Below, piece by piece: positions 1-11,510 of a stretch of DNA of 64,000 nucleotides (positions within the stretch are counted from its first letter, which is position 1; each line of letters starts with the position of its first letter). The translations under genes were made by a program, and so were the position numbers. Source of the stretch: Acanthococcus lagerstroemiae. Lineage: Eukaryota > Arthropoda > Insecta > Hemiptera > Eriococcidae. Where the stretch lies: the NCBI GenBank assembly GCA_031841125.1, contig CM063106.1, positions 3,720,001 through 3,784,000 of the forward strand. The letters run 5' to 3'. The notes under the pieces are model-generated. The model searched no databases and was not told the origin of the DNA. It was given only the letters and a program-made list of their open reading frames with translations.

Positions 1-390
1 TATGAATATCAGAGTTTCATCCTTCTCTGTTTCTACCCCTACCTGACGTACTTAGATGACAAAGCTGAGATTGAATTCGGATTAAGCGACTCCGAATTGA
101 TAGTTGATCTCAAACTCATTGTTATTGTCCACGTCAGAGTATCAACCCTCCTCTTCGTTTCTATCCCCACCCCTTGTGCCCCAATGGCGGCACTAAGTTT
201 AAATTCGGATCCTATGACTCCGAATTAGTATTTTTTGATATAGAACTCATTTTTAATTGGTCAAATGAAAATTTCATCACTCCTCTTCGTTTAGATGCTC
301 ACCGTACTTTGATGAAAAAACTAAAATTAAATTCAGATTTTACGTCGCATTTGTACCTACAGTACTTGAAACTTTTACCAATTTCACTTG
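1..390. repeat. Diverged tandem repeat, unit about 131 bp
   Basis: Three imperfect units start near 1, 131 and 262. Each contains CYTCYTCTBYGTTTCTA-like sequence, an AAATTCGGAT-like block, GACTCCGAATT and an ACTCATT...TTGGTC segment. Units 1 and 2 match best; unit 3 is more decayed and fragments may continue to about 600. Pieces of open frame here are repeat, not gene. Confidence 0.6.
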
Positions 391-1319
391 AATGCTGCGT
401 ATTTTTATCAGAACACTTCTGGGTGTTATCCCGTCATCAGTGACCTAAGCACGCGCTACTTCCAAGTGAAATTAGTGCACATTTCAAGAACTGTAGGTAC
501 TCTTTCATTTATACCTCAATACCCCTGATGGATTCAAAACTCCTTTTTATTGGTCACTGCCAAGTTTTAACCTTTGTCTAATTATTAATTTTTATACTAC
601 AGTCCCGAATCAGTATATTTCAGCAATAATCACTTTTTGTTCCGTTTTCTCCCTCGACCCTCTGTGCGTCAATTTTCCCTATATTCAAAAACTGCTGTCA
701 AATTCGAATTCCATAGGCTCATGTACGTTAAAAACAGCAGATTCCTCATACTTTTAGTGACAATTGAGTCGAAAATGAATTATGATCACTTTTTACGGTA
801 TTTTGACCATGAGACGGTTTGAAAGGGTTAGTGGTATAAAGAGTACAATGCAAAAGAAGGAAACTGGTGTAAATTAGTTTTCTCTGTCATTTAATTTTCT
901 AAGCACTTCTGCACTTTTTTTTATAATTACGTCTATATATACTAGTACGAAGAATTTATCTCTTATCAGAAAAATGGACTAGATTTCAAGTTACACAAGG
1001 AAAGGATGTTGAAGTACTCGTCGAGAGGAACAAAAATTTTGGTGCACCTATGTGGCGTATTTTGAAAACAGAAACAATTACCAGGCCGGATCGGTGCGAG
1101 AAAGGTGGCTGTAATGTAGCCGTTATTCGTGAAATTCTACCGCGGGAAGTCTGGAAATCGAGGAACTCCGGCATTCAGTCGACTGTAATTTTAAGTTTTT
1201 TTGTGGTTACAGGAAATTTTGTAATGTTTTAGTCGTTGCTCACTGAAATGACTAAAATATGGACGTCGCCAAATTCATTATTATTTGTGTTATCGGTCTG
1301 ATCTTACGTATGAAATCGT

Positions 1320-1650
1320 AACTCCACAGGAGGGGCGAGGTCGAAAATGGTGTGAAATACAGTACGAATATCGTTTCATAATAGGTTGTTTTCCATAGCC
1401 CTCTCCCCCTCAAATTTGATTCCGATCTTAACTGGTCCGAATTTTCAAAATTGTGGGGTTTGTAACAGAAGACGGGACATCAAAATTGAAAAATTCAACC
1501 GAGGCAATATAGATATAATTCGGCAGGTGATGTAGGTCGTTGATTTCATTTATGATATCGTTTGACCTGAATCCAAAATTATGTATCTACCTGTGGAGGG
1601 GAGGTGGAAATGGGGTGAAATACAATATGGATATCGAAACATAGGTTTTT
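1320..1650. repeat. Two diverged direct repeats about 266 bp apart
   Basis: A block with GGAGGGG, then GGTGTGAAATACAGTACG and AATATCG at 1328-1387 recurs at 1594-1646 as GGGGTGAAATACAATATGG and ATATCG, with weaker matches in the preceding 60 bases of each copy. No coding potential seen. Confidence 0.55.
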
Positions 1651-1767
1651 AAAAGTCGCGAAAGCTCGGATCGGATGAGCGGGGACTCCTTTCTCCACCG
1701 TTAGCGTGGTAACCTAAACATTCTACCGAAAATCACCTTTGCGTGATTTTGGTCCTAATCTTGCCTC

Positions 1768-1787
1768 GGGGGGGGGGGGGGGGGGGG
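1768..1787 (+). repeat. Poly-G tract (about 20 G)
   Basis: An uninterrupted G run following TTGCCTC. It is the longest of at least a dozen G or C homopolymers of nine or more bases in this otherwise AT-rich window. Confidence 0.9.
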
Positions 1788-3494
1788 TGTTAATTGACTG
1801 CAGTATACTCCTCGATACCTCGATAATAGTACGTATATTGTGCGCTGACATGTCGAGCCTCACGTCCATTACATCGTGTATTCGTTAGTTTTTATCAACG
1901 TGTTGGACGAGAATAAATTCATCTTTAAACGAGCCGACTCGGTAATTACGACTTTCGATGTATCGGTCTCCATCCAGTCGCCTGTCATTTGCAAGGAAGG
2001 CGTCTACATTCAGTTGGCGTCGTACCAGTACGTAGTATACGGAGTACGGACTACGTACGTTCGTACCCTGTTAATATAAGTAGGTTAATACGATTAATTA
2101 TGATGACCAATCGTTGTGATTCGAGGAGAGAAGAAGAACGTATAAAATAAAAAATAAAAGTATTATTTATGCCGTATGCACAATACGAACACGTTATTAC
2201 CTTTATCGCACTCGTAGCGACGATATCGAAAGTTAGTGAAGGAATGTTACTCATCCCAAAAATGGTCAGTTGCGTAAATTACGAGTATATTGTTAGGACT
2301 AAAAGGCGGTAGAGTCGCGTGCATTTTTCCCCCGCACCGAGTGTGTTCTTGGCAGGTAATTTGAATATTCTTTCTTGGTCGGCGATAGACTGACACTGAA
2401 GGTACGGGTTTACGCTGTACAGCGTCGTGAGCTGGTGACTAGTTGAAGTAGCTCGTGGTCGTTGCACATACACAGCCTATACATAAACGTCGATCACAGT
2501 AGCCTACCCTACTGTGTGTGGTTTACATTTTTTCCGATTCTATTTTATGTTGGCGGCACTCGTGTAAACACTAAACTGGTCAAGTTTTAGCGTGGACTCT
2601 AGCAGGTTATGTTGTATGGTTGGCACCTCATTGACAAGGTGTGTAATTGTGTGTCCGTGTATCGGACTCGGAAAGAAGAACGTAATAAATGAGAAAACAG
2701 GGTGCAGTTTGATACACTATCTCGCCTCGAAATATTTCAATCGTGCGCGGGTAATTCATTCAGTTTGAAAAAATATAATTTCGTATTAACGAGTGCGCAA
2801 TGTCGACCAGTGTTGCTGTACACCAAGTAGGCGTCCGTACGCGTTTCTTTTAGATCCCGAAATTGTTTCATTCTATCCCTTATATAGAGTGCGTAAGGTC
2901 GACGTAGGTGCGTACACACTATACACTCGTATATGTGCCTCATCGTCGATTGTACGGCCAAAGAGGAATTGGATAAGACGAATGAAAAAGCTGTACTCGT
3001 TAACATTCCCGCGCGTTAATTGTCTTCTTCGGATTAAAAGTATTGTTTCGTCATTTCGCGTCCGAATTTTTGTTGTAGTCGTCTTCGAGCCCCCGCTTCG
3101 CTTCATTGTTTTGTCAGCAGCGATCGGTGTCATCGGACTTGCGTATTCCAAATACGTAGGCGTCCGTGATTTTGGCGGTTGTCTTAATTTAATGTTGCGT
3201 TTGTTTCGTGTTTGGGTTTGCCGAAGGACAAACTTACGTTTGCATACAGGTGCAAATGAAAGCCTCCGAGGACCGGGGAATCCGATTGTTAGGTTCGACT
3301 GAAAACCACAGTTACCAGCACTTGCTTTTGAACCACATACTACCCCTGATAGTTGGTCGTGGTGTATGGTCGACAGCGGCATGAGGTCGATTTCCGAAGA
3401 TGGTTGTATGTCGTTGTCAGTTTGGAATAGTGATTAGCGACATAGTATACGTTGGATAGGCTGGTTAAAAGTTCTTCTTGCAGTTAGAGGCACA
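1788..3494. other. Non-coding, CpG-richer stretch
   Basis: No recognisable gene. From about 1860 to 3420 the DNA is richer in CpG than its surroundings and contains long open frames on both strands that overlap each other (plus 2793-3302, minus 2873-3382; 169 codons each). Neither product resembles a known family, and mutual overlap is what a stop-poor, CpG-rich region gives by chance. A 5' non-coding exon or promoter of pumilio could sit here, but nothing proves it. Confidence 0.35.
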
Positions 3495-4126
3495 CATAAT
3501 TTGACGAGAAAATCGGAAGACCTTTCTCAGTGTATCGTACTAGTAGTTGCTGAAATTTTTCCATTCGATTTGCATGTGGAGGCAAACTTTGCCCAATGGT
3601 TCTGAGTCGATTTACCAGATTAGTTCCCGAATTCGAATACGTCGCGGACTGCTATCCCCTCTGAAATCAGTGGCGAAACCAGGGGGGATTCGGGGGATGA
3701 ACCCCCTCCCTCTCCGCCATTGAGATGAGTATTTCTATATGCTGGCAGTATCACAGTAAATGCGCGAAATGAAATTTAAATTCACATGCATAATTGAAGT
3801 TGAAAAGCACAGAATACTGATACGTCAATGTAAAAACATACAGTTCATATTAGGTGTACGCCCCCCCCCCCCTCCTCCTGGAAAATTCCTGGCTACGCCA
3901 CTGTTTGAAATTGGCCCGTTCCATCTAGTCTCGAAATGTTTAAAAACCAATTTCATAGGGGACGGCGGTCCGCGACAGATTCAAATTCGAGAACTAATCT
4001 GGTAAATCAACTCCAGACCAAGGGCCTGTTTACTTCCGCATGCAAAGCGAATCGAAAAATTTCAGGAACTACTTGTACGATGCACAGAGATGATGATAGG
4101 TCTTCCGATTTGCTCGTCAAATTATG
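3495..4126. mobile_element. Foldback (near-palindromic) element, interrupted
   Basis: Left arm 3495-3667 (starts CATAATTTGACGAG) is the reverse complement of right arm 3949-4126 (ends CTCGTCAAATTATG), roughly 75-80% identical by eye. Shared blocks include AATCGGAAGACCT, TTTACCAGATTAGTT and GTCGCGGAC. Once the inserted hAT-like MITE is removed, the arms are separated by only about 37 nt, so the original element was almost a perfect hairpin. No coding sequence; no clear target duplication. Confidence 0.75.
3668..3903. mobile_element. hAT-type MITE nested in the foldback element
   Basis: A 236-bp element with terminal inverted repeats CAGTGGCGAAACCAGG at the left and the complement of CAGTGGCGTAGCCAGG at the right (14 of 16 identical). 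It is flanked by TCTGAAAT (3660-3667) and TTTGAAAT (3904-3911), an 8-bp target duplication with one mismatch, as expected for hAT transposons. The interior has C-rich runs and no ORF of note. Confidence 0.8.
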
Positions 4127-6165
4127 GACGAATACATCGTTGTATTCAAAAGTAAACGTAACTTCAATGCGAGTTTTTCGGATTAATCTTTTGAACTTTC
4201 AGTGGCGAATTTGGAGGGTAAAGTAAAGCAGATTTCGTTCTTCGTTGACGATGGTCCTAGAACTAGCCGTACTTTACAGCTTATTTGACCCGAGTCGAAG
4301 GAAGAATGAATTACACTTCGAGCGCGTGAAGTAAGCGATCGTTGATGAGTACGGTACTCGACACTATTGGTCACGGCCAGGGTCAAGCCGATCCGGATCA
4401 TCTTCGGATTAAAAAGTTTGCGATTTTAAGATTCAGATTGAAAAATTTGTAATTGGACCGTTGATCCGAATCATATTTTTCTTTAATGTCGGTGATCCGA
4501 TCAGTTTTGAATAACCTGATTCGTAAATATTCGGATAATTTTTAAATTGTTTTCTTAGTACAAATATTTCGTAATTGTTTGAAAATTTATCAAAAATTTT
4601 AGTAATTCTCTTAAAGTTGAAAAAGTTAATTGAAATTTATTAGATTTTTTATTCTTCTGGACTGATCTATGGCGTATAGGTTGTATAGATAATGTACTGT
4701 AGAACGGGAACCGTTCATTTCGGCGCTGACCATTCGACGCCGCCGTTGGGCGCAAACGTTTCAGCGCGACTTATTTGGGCGATGCATACCTTTTGGGGCT
4801 AGAATCATTTTGGCGCTGAGTAAAAGTTGTATTCCGTTAACCTTCAGATAGGACACATGGTGAAATTCATCACCATTGGGATATAAACCTGCACTAGAGT
4901 GCGCTGCAAAATCACCTGTGCGGGTGAAAATAAATGAGTGATCGTGTGTTCTTTCAAATAGAAAAATTGCCATCTTCAGGAGGGTAAAAAATCGAGTAGA
5001 AATTATTCTACCAGTAGAACTGATCATAATTCAAATTTTTGGTGATGATACAGCAGTTAAATTTAGGATAAATTTGCTTTGGAAGTGAATTTCTAGTCGA
5101 CTTAATGATACTTAGTTGATGTTTGCTGTAAATCATACCTCATCACTCAAATATATATACTATACAGGGCTGCTAACACTTGAAACCGTAAGTTTACATC
5201 CCAATTGCACTGTAACTCCACGCGCTGCGGCTGTTAGTGAGAACTCAGCCTATGTACGCTTGGTGTTGGTGCGCCTGAAATAAAACTTCAATTTCTGCTA
5301 CAGAGTTGGTTGCATATTCTCTATTTTGAAGGAGCAATTCAATTTGATTATTTCATTCAGAATGCTGATAATAATTTCAAAAATTTTGAATAAAAAATTC
5401 AAACATGGTATTTCATTGTTTATACTATTCGTAACAAAATACTTTTTAGACAATATTGTCTATCTTCAATATTGAAGGCACAAAACATTCACCAAAATAT
5501 CAACTTTTTAATTAATATATGGCCCCTTCAATTTTGAGAATTGGCAATTCTTTCTGGGAAGATTATTTTGTATTTCTGTAAATGAAGTAACATTGTAAGA
5601 TGAGTTTCCCCCATTTGGCATGCTTACACCGTTAATTGCTTTATGCTGGTGAATAATCGGTGTCAGCAGACAACAAAGATATCGACAAAACGACAGGTTC
5701 ATACTTCTTAATTATCAAGATCGAATATCGTGATACTTGTACCCGAACAATTGCAACGACGCTCTTTGAGAGCGAATCATTTCCAGTTTTAATAGCCGAA
5801 GTGAGTCAGCGCCAGATCGTCCGCGCCAAAACAATTCCAGTGCCGAACCGTTCGCGCCGGTATGAACCTCGTCGAAATGATAAGTACCCTGTAGAACTCG
5901 CGAGAGAGTGCTGCTTACGTCCACGTCGTGGAAATTTTAGACACGTTCTCTCAGATTGGTGAGATTTCATTCAAACTGTAAGTCGATGCTCAAAATTGCA
6001 TTATACATATAAGAGTCTTTTTAATTCTCTGTTCAATGACGGACGAACTCTTAGAGTAGGATTAATATTTTCCAGGAATTGATTAATTGAATCGACAGTA
6101 TTTCTTGGAGAACGACGACCCTGATACAAATCAGCTTCAGTCGCGAACCACCTCGTAGTTAATAC
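4127..6165. other. Non-coding, no recognised element
   Basis: AT-rich unique-looking DNA with scattered GGCGC motifs around 4700-4850 and 5800-5850. The longest open frames are about 100 codons and resemble nothing known. Confidence 0.5.
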
Positions 6166-6174
6166 GTTTATCCG

Positions 6175-7472
6175 AGGTCCATTTCACTAGCCCCCCTCCC
6201 GAAAGGTGCATTTTGAAAAAGTAAATGGGGGCAAGAATTTGTATAATTTGTGTACACCGGCCCTAGAACTTGTGTACGTTCCCCGCCCTCCCTAGGAACG
6301 GTCAAAGTTGAGGAAGGGAGGCTGGAGAAATGCTAGCCGCCCCCCCAACTTCAGATAAAGGTCTGGAGATGGAACAAATTTATGTACAATTTGTATATTT
6401 TGTGTATCCACCTTCCTCAGTTTGCGTACCTTTCCCTTCCCCTCTGTGGATCACACAAGATAGGTAACCTGTTAGATGCTCCCCCCCCCCTCGAAGATGA
6501 GATAGAGGTCCGGAAATGGTGACCAAAATTAGTGTGTAATTTGTGTATGGATCTCCTAATTTCTGTACCCCAGAACCCCTCAATATGAGTTACATATTGC
6601 ATGTTAGGTGCTGCCCCCCCTCAAGGTGAGATAGAGGTCTGGAGATGGGGGCAACAATTTATGAATAATGTGTTCATCCTCAGAAATGCAGACTCATTAA
6701 TCGACAGAAATAGCTACTTTATATGACTACTATCTCTTGAATCATGATAAAATTTACTTCTCTGAATTACCTACATTCCTGCGCAAAAATTTGAAGGCCT
6801 CTCATTCAGCAAATACCTACTAACTGAAACGCAGGGGGGGTGTACTTGCTCAGGTTCTGCAGACTACTGCGTCTAAGAGACAGGTAGGGTGCTAAAACAA
6901 ACAGAACTGAACGAATTACCCACGCAAAAAAAAACAACATGAAAAGATTAGGGGGGAAATTCCTCATCATCGTCCCATTTTAGGAGTTTGCTTGAAATTC
7001 CGGTGTCCACAGTATTTGTGAGCTTACGCAAGGAAGAGAAGGGCACAGACATTGCGGAAAGTAGATACGTACAATAATTACACGAACTGTACACAAAATT
7101 TTTACCCCCATTTTCGGACTCCGGACCTCTATCTCATCTTGGGGGGGGGGGGTGGACCACCGAACATGTAACTCATATTACATGGCCCATAGAGGAGTTG
7201 GCGAGGCACACAAATTCTAGGACCGGTGTACACAAAATACACAAATTGTACACAAATGTTTGCCCCCATCTCCAGACCTTTATCTAAAGTTGGGGGGGCT
7301 AGCATTTCTCCAGCCCCCTCTTCCCCAGACTTTGATCGTTCCTCGGGAGGCCGGGGAACGTACCCAAATTCTAGGACCGGTATACACAAATTACACAAAT
7401 TGTACACAAATTTTTGCCCACATTTACTTTTTCAAAATGCACTTTGGGGGGGGGGGCTAGTGAAATTGACCT
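6175..7472. mobile_element. Foldback transposon with composite arms, 9-bp TSD
   Basis: A 1,298-bp element. Ends are AGGTCCATTTCACTAGCCCC at the left and, as reverse complement at the right, AGGTCAATTTCACTAGCCCC. It is flanked by the direct repeat GTTTATCCG (6166-6174 and 7473-7481). Long inverted arms run from 6175 to about 6660 and from about 7080 to 7472. Within the left arm, related units begin near 6187, 6340, 6480 and 6613, each with a C-run, an AGATAGAGGTCTGGAGATGG-like block and TTTGTGTAYA motifs. Tandem units inside inverted termini recall Drosophila FB elements, which also make 9-bp duplications. The loop (6680-7060) has no transposase. Confidence 0.85.
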
Positions 7473-7481
7473 GTTTATCCG

Positions 7482-10151
7482 GTGAATAGCTGGAAATGCG
7501 GAAATCAATTAGGCGGCGAGACGAGATAAGAGCGCTTTGAAATATGTAAATTATACTCGTACTATAGAGATGACCAGATGACCAGTGCCGTATATGTACA
7601 TTGTACATTATTATAGTGGATTGACTAGTACTAGATAGTAGGTACTAGATACTAGGTAGTAGGTAGTAGGTACGCAGCTATACGCACGCATACGTGACGG
7701 CATTTGAATGAACGTTCGCTGCATTACGTATTCGAGGTTCACTCACGTGTTATAAGTGTATGTATACGGAGATACTTTATTACGTAGCTAATATGTGCGC
7801 GGTACGCGGAGAAGAAACGCGACAAGAAGAAAAAATACGACAAAGCGTGAAATTAAAAATTTATGTGTACAACTGCGTGGACGCGGAGCACTTGCGAGCG
7901 AGTGGGACTGAATTGAATTGAGTCTGGTCTCGTCAAAATGGTAACTCTGCCCGGAGAATTACGCGAGACCGCGTCGAGGTTGCCTCACGATTATTATATT
8001 ATTTTTGTTCCGTCGCTGTCGGCTCTCCGTAAATGGAATCCTATTAAACGAATAATATGTATTAAATAGAAACGAACGCGAAGGGAGAGAGCGTAATTTG
8101 ACCTAGTCCTGCAGTAGGAGTCGTAAAACTGAGGTACCAATTCGGAAATCCATTCGCAAACGAATCTCGGTGATATTTTCAGATCCTGAGAAAGGAGAAG
8201 CTACTTCTACCATTCGTTTCCAGTGAGTTCTCAACTGCTACTTACCCCCTCCCCCCCTCCCTTGAAACCTTGTATGCTGGCTGCGCGACTTCGAATTGAA
8301 TCTTTGAAGCGAAGCGGACAGAAGTTTTTCGGATGTTCATCCAATTCGAGCAAAAAATGCTTCTTCGACGCTCGTGGGAGGAATTTTTATTTCCTCCCCC
8401 GTAGCTGCAACTCGAGAAGTGTCCTCTGTTTCAGGATATCTGTAAAAATTTTGTCATCGGCACTTTTTCTTGATTTAATCGTGATTTGGTCAGTTTTTAA
8501 ATTCACCCTTTCTCTTCACTGTTGCGTTAGAAAATCTTATTCCTCACCCTGGCAGTATCTACGCCCGAGTTACAGTACCCAGAGTTCTCAAAATCTGGCA
8601 TGAGAAAGTTGCTTCCAAAAACTCATTCAAGAACAATACATGCCCTCTATACCAACGTTCACTTTTCAGCAGTTACGACTCCACGGATACCAGTCGTGAG
8701 TTAAGTCAGAAAGAACCGAGCGTATCCCTTGGAACGTTGCGTGAGGTAACTCGAAATGCTCGAGATGGTGCGATATGGAACGGTATCATCCCGAAACTTT
8801 TCATTCGCATTTCATGCCGCTTGGTTCGCTCGAAAGCGCACGGCCGAGAACAGCACGCACTCCGGGCGGTCAGCGCTCGCCGTTCACGCCTTTCGTTTTC
8901 CACGCGTATTAAAAACGAGATACTTACATCCACACGTCTAGAACGTTTTTGGCAAACTCGTTGGGGCGCACGCACCTCCCCTCGCAGATTCTATCTGCCC
9001 GTCATTAATGCGTTAACGACGTTACAAAATACTTAATGTACGATTTATCAGGAAACGCAAGGTGGAAAGTGAGTGACGGCGAAGCCGGTAAAGTACGCGC
9101 GGGCTCGACGTAAAAATACGCGCGTAGACAACGACCTAGTTCTAATTAATCGCCTTCAGGTGAGTTAGCTCGTTTTCTCGGCTGATAAACGTCCAATTTC
9201 GGATGCGGCTCGTCGCAAAACACGTTCTCGTTTACCGGCGGCACCGCGGCTAAATAAATCATTTTAAAGTGTCATCTCGTCGTCGTCGGCTGATTCGCGA
9301 AATCTTATCGTCGACTGCTCGTGTCCGGCATTAACAGCGGATCCCCAACTATTAATTTATTATATCGGCCACGTAGATGCTCGGAGTCTGACGCGAGGAC
9401 CGACTAGAAGAAACGCGCGCGCGATGACGATGAAGGGCGAAGCGGGGCGCAGGAAAAACGTGTGAAAAATGAAAAACTGCCGCAAGGAAACGCGCCGGCA
9501 GAAGGAAATGGAAAAATATAAATGCCTAATGTCGACTTTCGGCGCGTTATGATTGCGTCATTTAGGGTCAGACCGAGTTCGCTTATTCTAACGCCGTCGG
9601 ATTTACAAAATTTTTCGTCCTGACTCTCTTCCGGTGGGTTTGACGTCAGTGGTCGGCCGAAGGTACGTAGTATCGGGTGGGGCAAATGGGAGTATTCTCT
9701 CCCCCTTCCCCTTCACCGTGGGAAAAGTTTCTAAATTAGAGACGCGAAGAGCCTTTTCATGTAGTCTTTGTTTGTTGATTGAAATTTGGAAGTCGAATTA
9801 ATTTATTAGTGCCATTCCTAGAGTCAACTTTCCCCTCCCCTCCCCTCGAGAGACAGTCACTGTATGGAACTGATCAACAGATTCGTCGACGTCGTTGATG
9901 TCGAAACGCAATCGCAGACACCGAGAGAGCCTCGGCAGATCAGGTTTACCAAAAAGGAATGTTTTTCTGCTGAGGCAATTTGCGGAAGGATTTTACGTAC
10001 TAAACCGGCTATCGAAGTTACGACTACCGGAGACTAACGATTGCAAATTACGATGCATACCGTGGAAATCGGTGACAGAAGGATACTCGTCCGGCAAGTT
10101 TCAGAAAAGTTTCACGCATTAAAATTGTGTAGACGTGATCGTATTCTGTAG
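7482..10151. other. Non-coding; simple repeat and CpG-rich stretch
   Basis: Contains a degenerate TAGGTAGTA/CTAGATAGTA tract (7624-7675) and a CpG-rich, low-repeat block at about 8700-9420 with homeodomain-type cores (CTAATTAATC near 9140). No gene recognised; open frames up to 126 codons look fortuitous. Confidence 0.45.
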
Positions 10152-10510
10152 CAGGGTGTCTACCGGAAAGGAAGTCAAGAAGAAGTCGAGTATTTTGGAG
10201 AGAGGTCAAGGAAGTGAGGGAAAATTCAAGTATTTTGGATAGTAGTCATGAAAAGTCATAAATTTTACATTTAAATTTCCTCAAAATTATTATCACGATT
10301 TTTTTTTAAACTTAGAAGTGAATTTAAGTAACGTAAATATTTTCAGATAGTTACATAATATTCTTTTTCATAGTATTTTTTAGTGTTTCTATTTATTGTG
10401 CGCCCCCCCCCCACCCACCCACCTCGGTAAGGTTCTACGAATACGATTATATTTGTACAGGTCAAGGAAAAGTCAAGGAATTGAAAAATTCGGACCCGGT
10501 AGACACCCTG
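10152..10510. mobile_element. MITE, GTGTCTACCGG family (copy 1)
   Basis: Terminal inverted repeats CAGGGTGTCTACCGG (10152-10166) and its complement (10496-10510) are perfect over 15 bases. TGTAG flanks both ends, a 5-bp target duplication. The interior repeats GTCAAGGAA and AAGTCAAG motifs, and there is a C-run near 10404. No ORF of note. Confidence 0.85.
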
Positions 10511-11258
10511 TGTAGATATATACTTGACGAGAATCTTGCCATCCAAACGAGTGAGACTAAAACCCCGCTGTTCGAACCAGTCAAATTCCCAAAAATATTT
10601 TTGATTTTATTCTCGAGAATTTTCTATATCTCGAAGACTAAATCCTAGTGTGATTATTTTCTCCGATACGACGTGCACTTATCATGATCTGCAGTCTGTT
10701 GCAACGGGGTAAAATTGAGAATTTTGATGATAGCGCATTCTAAAAAATTGTATTTTTTTCCTACATGCTCGAAATGCGTCTTATTTGTAACCACTTTTCA
10801 GTGCAAGAAGTGAAATTTCCCAATCAACAATGTACTATGTAAACAAAACACCAAAAAGGATGCAAAAATAATCCAGTTTTGCACTAGAGCAAAAAAGTGA
10901 CGTCAAAACCGTATGTATGTTTACTTGGCAGTTGAAGGAAGATTCACACCAGACGGACAGGCACGTCGTTTTCGTCGCGTATGCGTGTTTTGATACCTAA
11001 GCGTTCCAGCAACTACTGCTTTTCGAGCATGAATTTTTTTTTTTTAAATAGTTTGCAACTTTTGCAAGAAGAGCGTTATTTGCTCGTGCGTTTTGCAGCA
11101 CGAGCAACGCGAGTGCTGTAAACTTCGCCTTGCACTTGTTGCAAAATATAAAATATGTGTGAAATTTCATTAAAAATGTGTAATATTCGAATTTTTGCCC
11201 AAGGAGTTTGCAGTTTAACGTAGGACCTAAAATCTCGATTTGAAACCACAATTTAATT
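10511..11258. other. Non-coding, nothing recognised
   Basis: AT-rich sequence between the copy-1 MITE and the SINE; no gene, repeat or RNA identified. Confidence 0.5.
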
Positions 11259-11270
11259 TTGACGAGAAAT

Positions 11271-11499
11271 TTTTTTTTTTTTTCTAATTTGCTCTCAGTC
11301 CGAGCCCTGGAATCCGCCCTTTCGAGCATTGCTTCAGAGATGTCGGGGAAGCTTTTAGGGCTGTCTTAACCTTCCCCCCTCCTTTCTGGCCGAAAACCCG
11401 GCCTAGGTCGGGATCTGGCGAGTTGCTACGTGGTCGCGAACCCGGGACCTCCGGATTGCGAGACGAACGCGCTCTCCACTCGGCCAACCAGACTCCTTG
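11271..11499 (-). mobile_element. tRNA-derived SINE with poly(A) tail and TSD
   Basis: On the minus strand the element begins GTCTGGTTGGCCGAGTGG. It has an RNA polymerase III A box (TGGCCGAGTGG, 11476-11486) and, 43 nt on, a B box (GGGTTCGCGAC, 11433-11443), so the head derives from a tRNA, Leu/Ser-like in its A box. About 150 bp of unrelated body follows, ending in an A run (T run 11271-11283 on the plus strand). TTGACGAGAAA flanks both sides (11259-11269 and 11500-11510), the mark of LINE-assisted retroposition. Not a functional tRNA: no 3' acceptor strand pairs with the head. Confidence 0.85.
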
Positions 11500-11510
11500 T
11501 TGACGAGAAA

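Noticed and set aside
4690..5850. A possible inverted repeat linking GGCGC-rich patches at about 4700-4850 and 5780-5850
   Set aside because: Only words of up to about nine bases (TTTTGGCGC) match in inverted orientation, too short to call.
11433..11499. A tRNA gene (Leu/Ser-like) on the minus strand
   Set aside because: A and B boxes are present, but there is no acceptor-stem pairing, and the poly(A) tail with target duplication shows it is a SINE.
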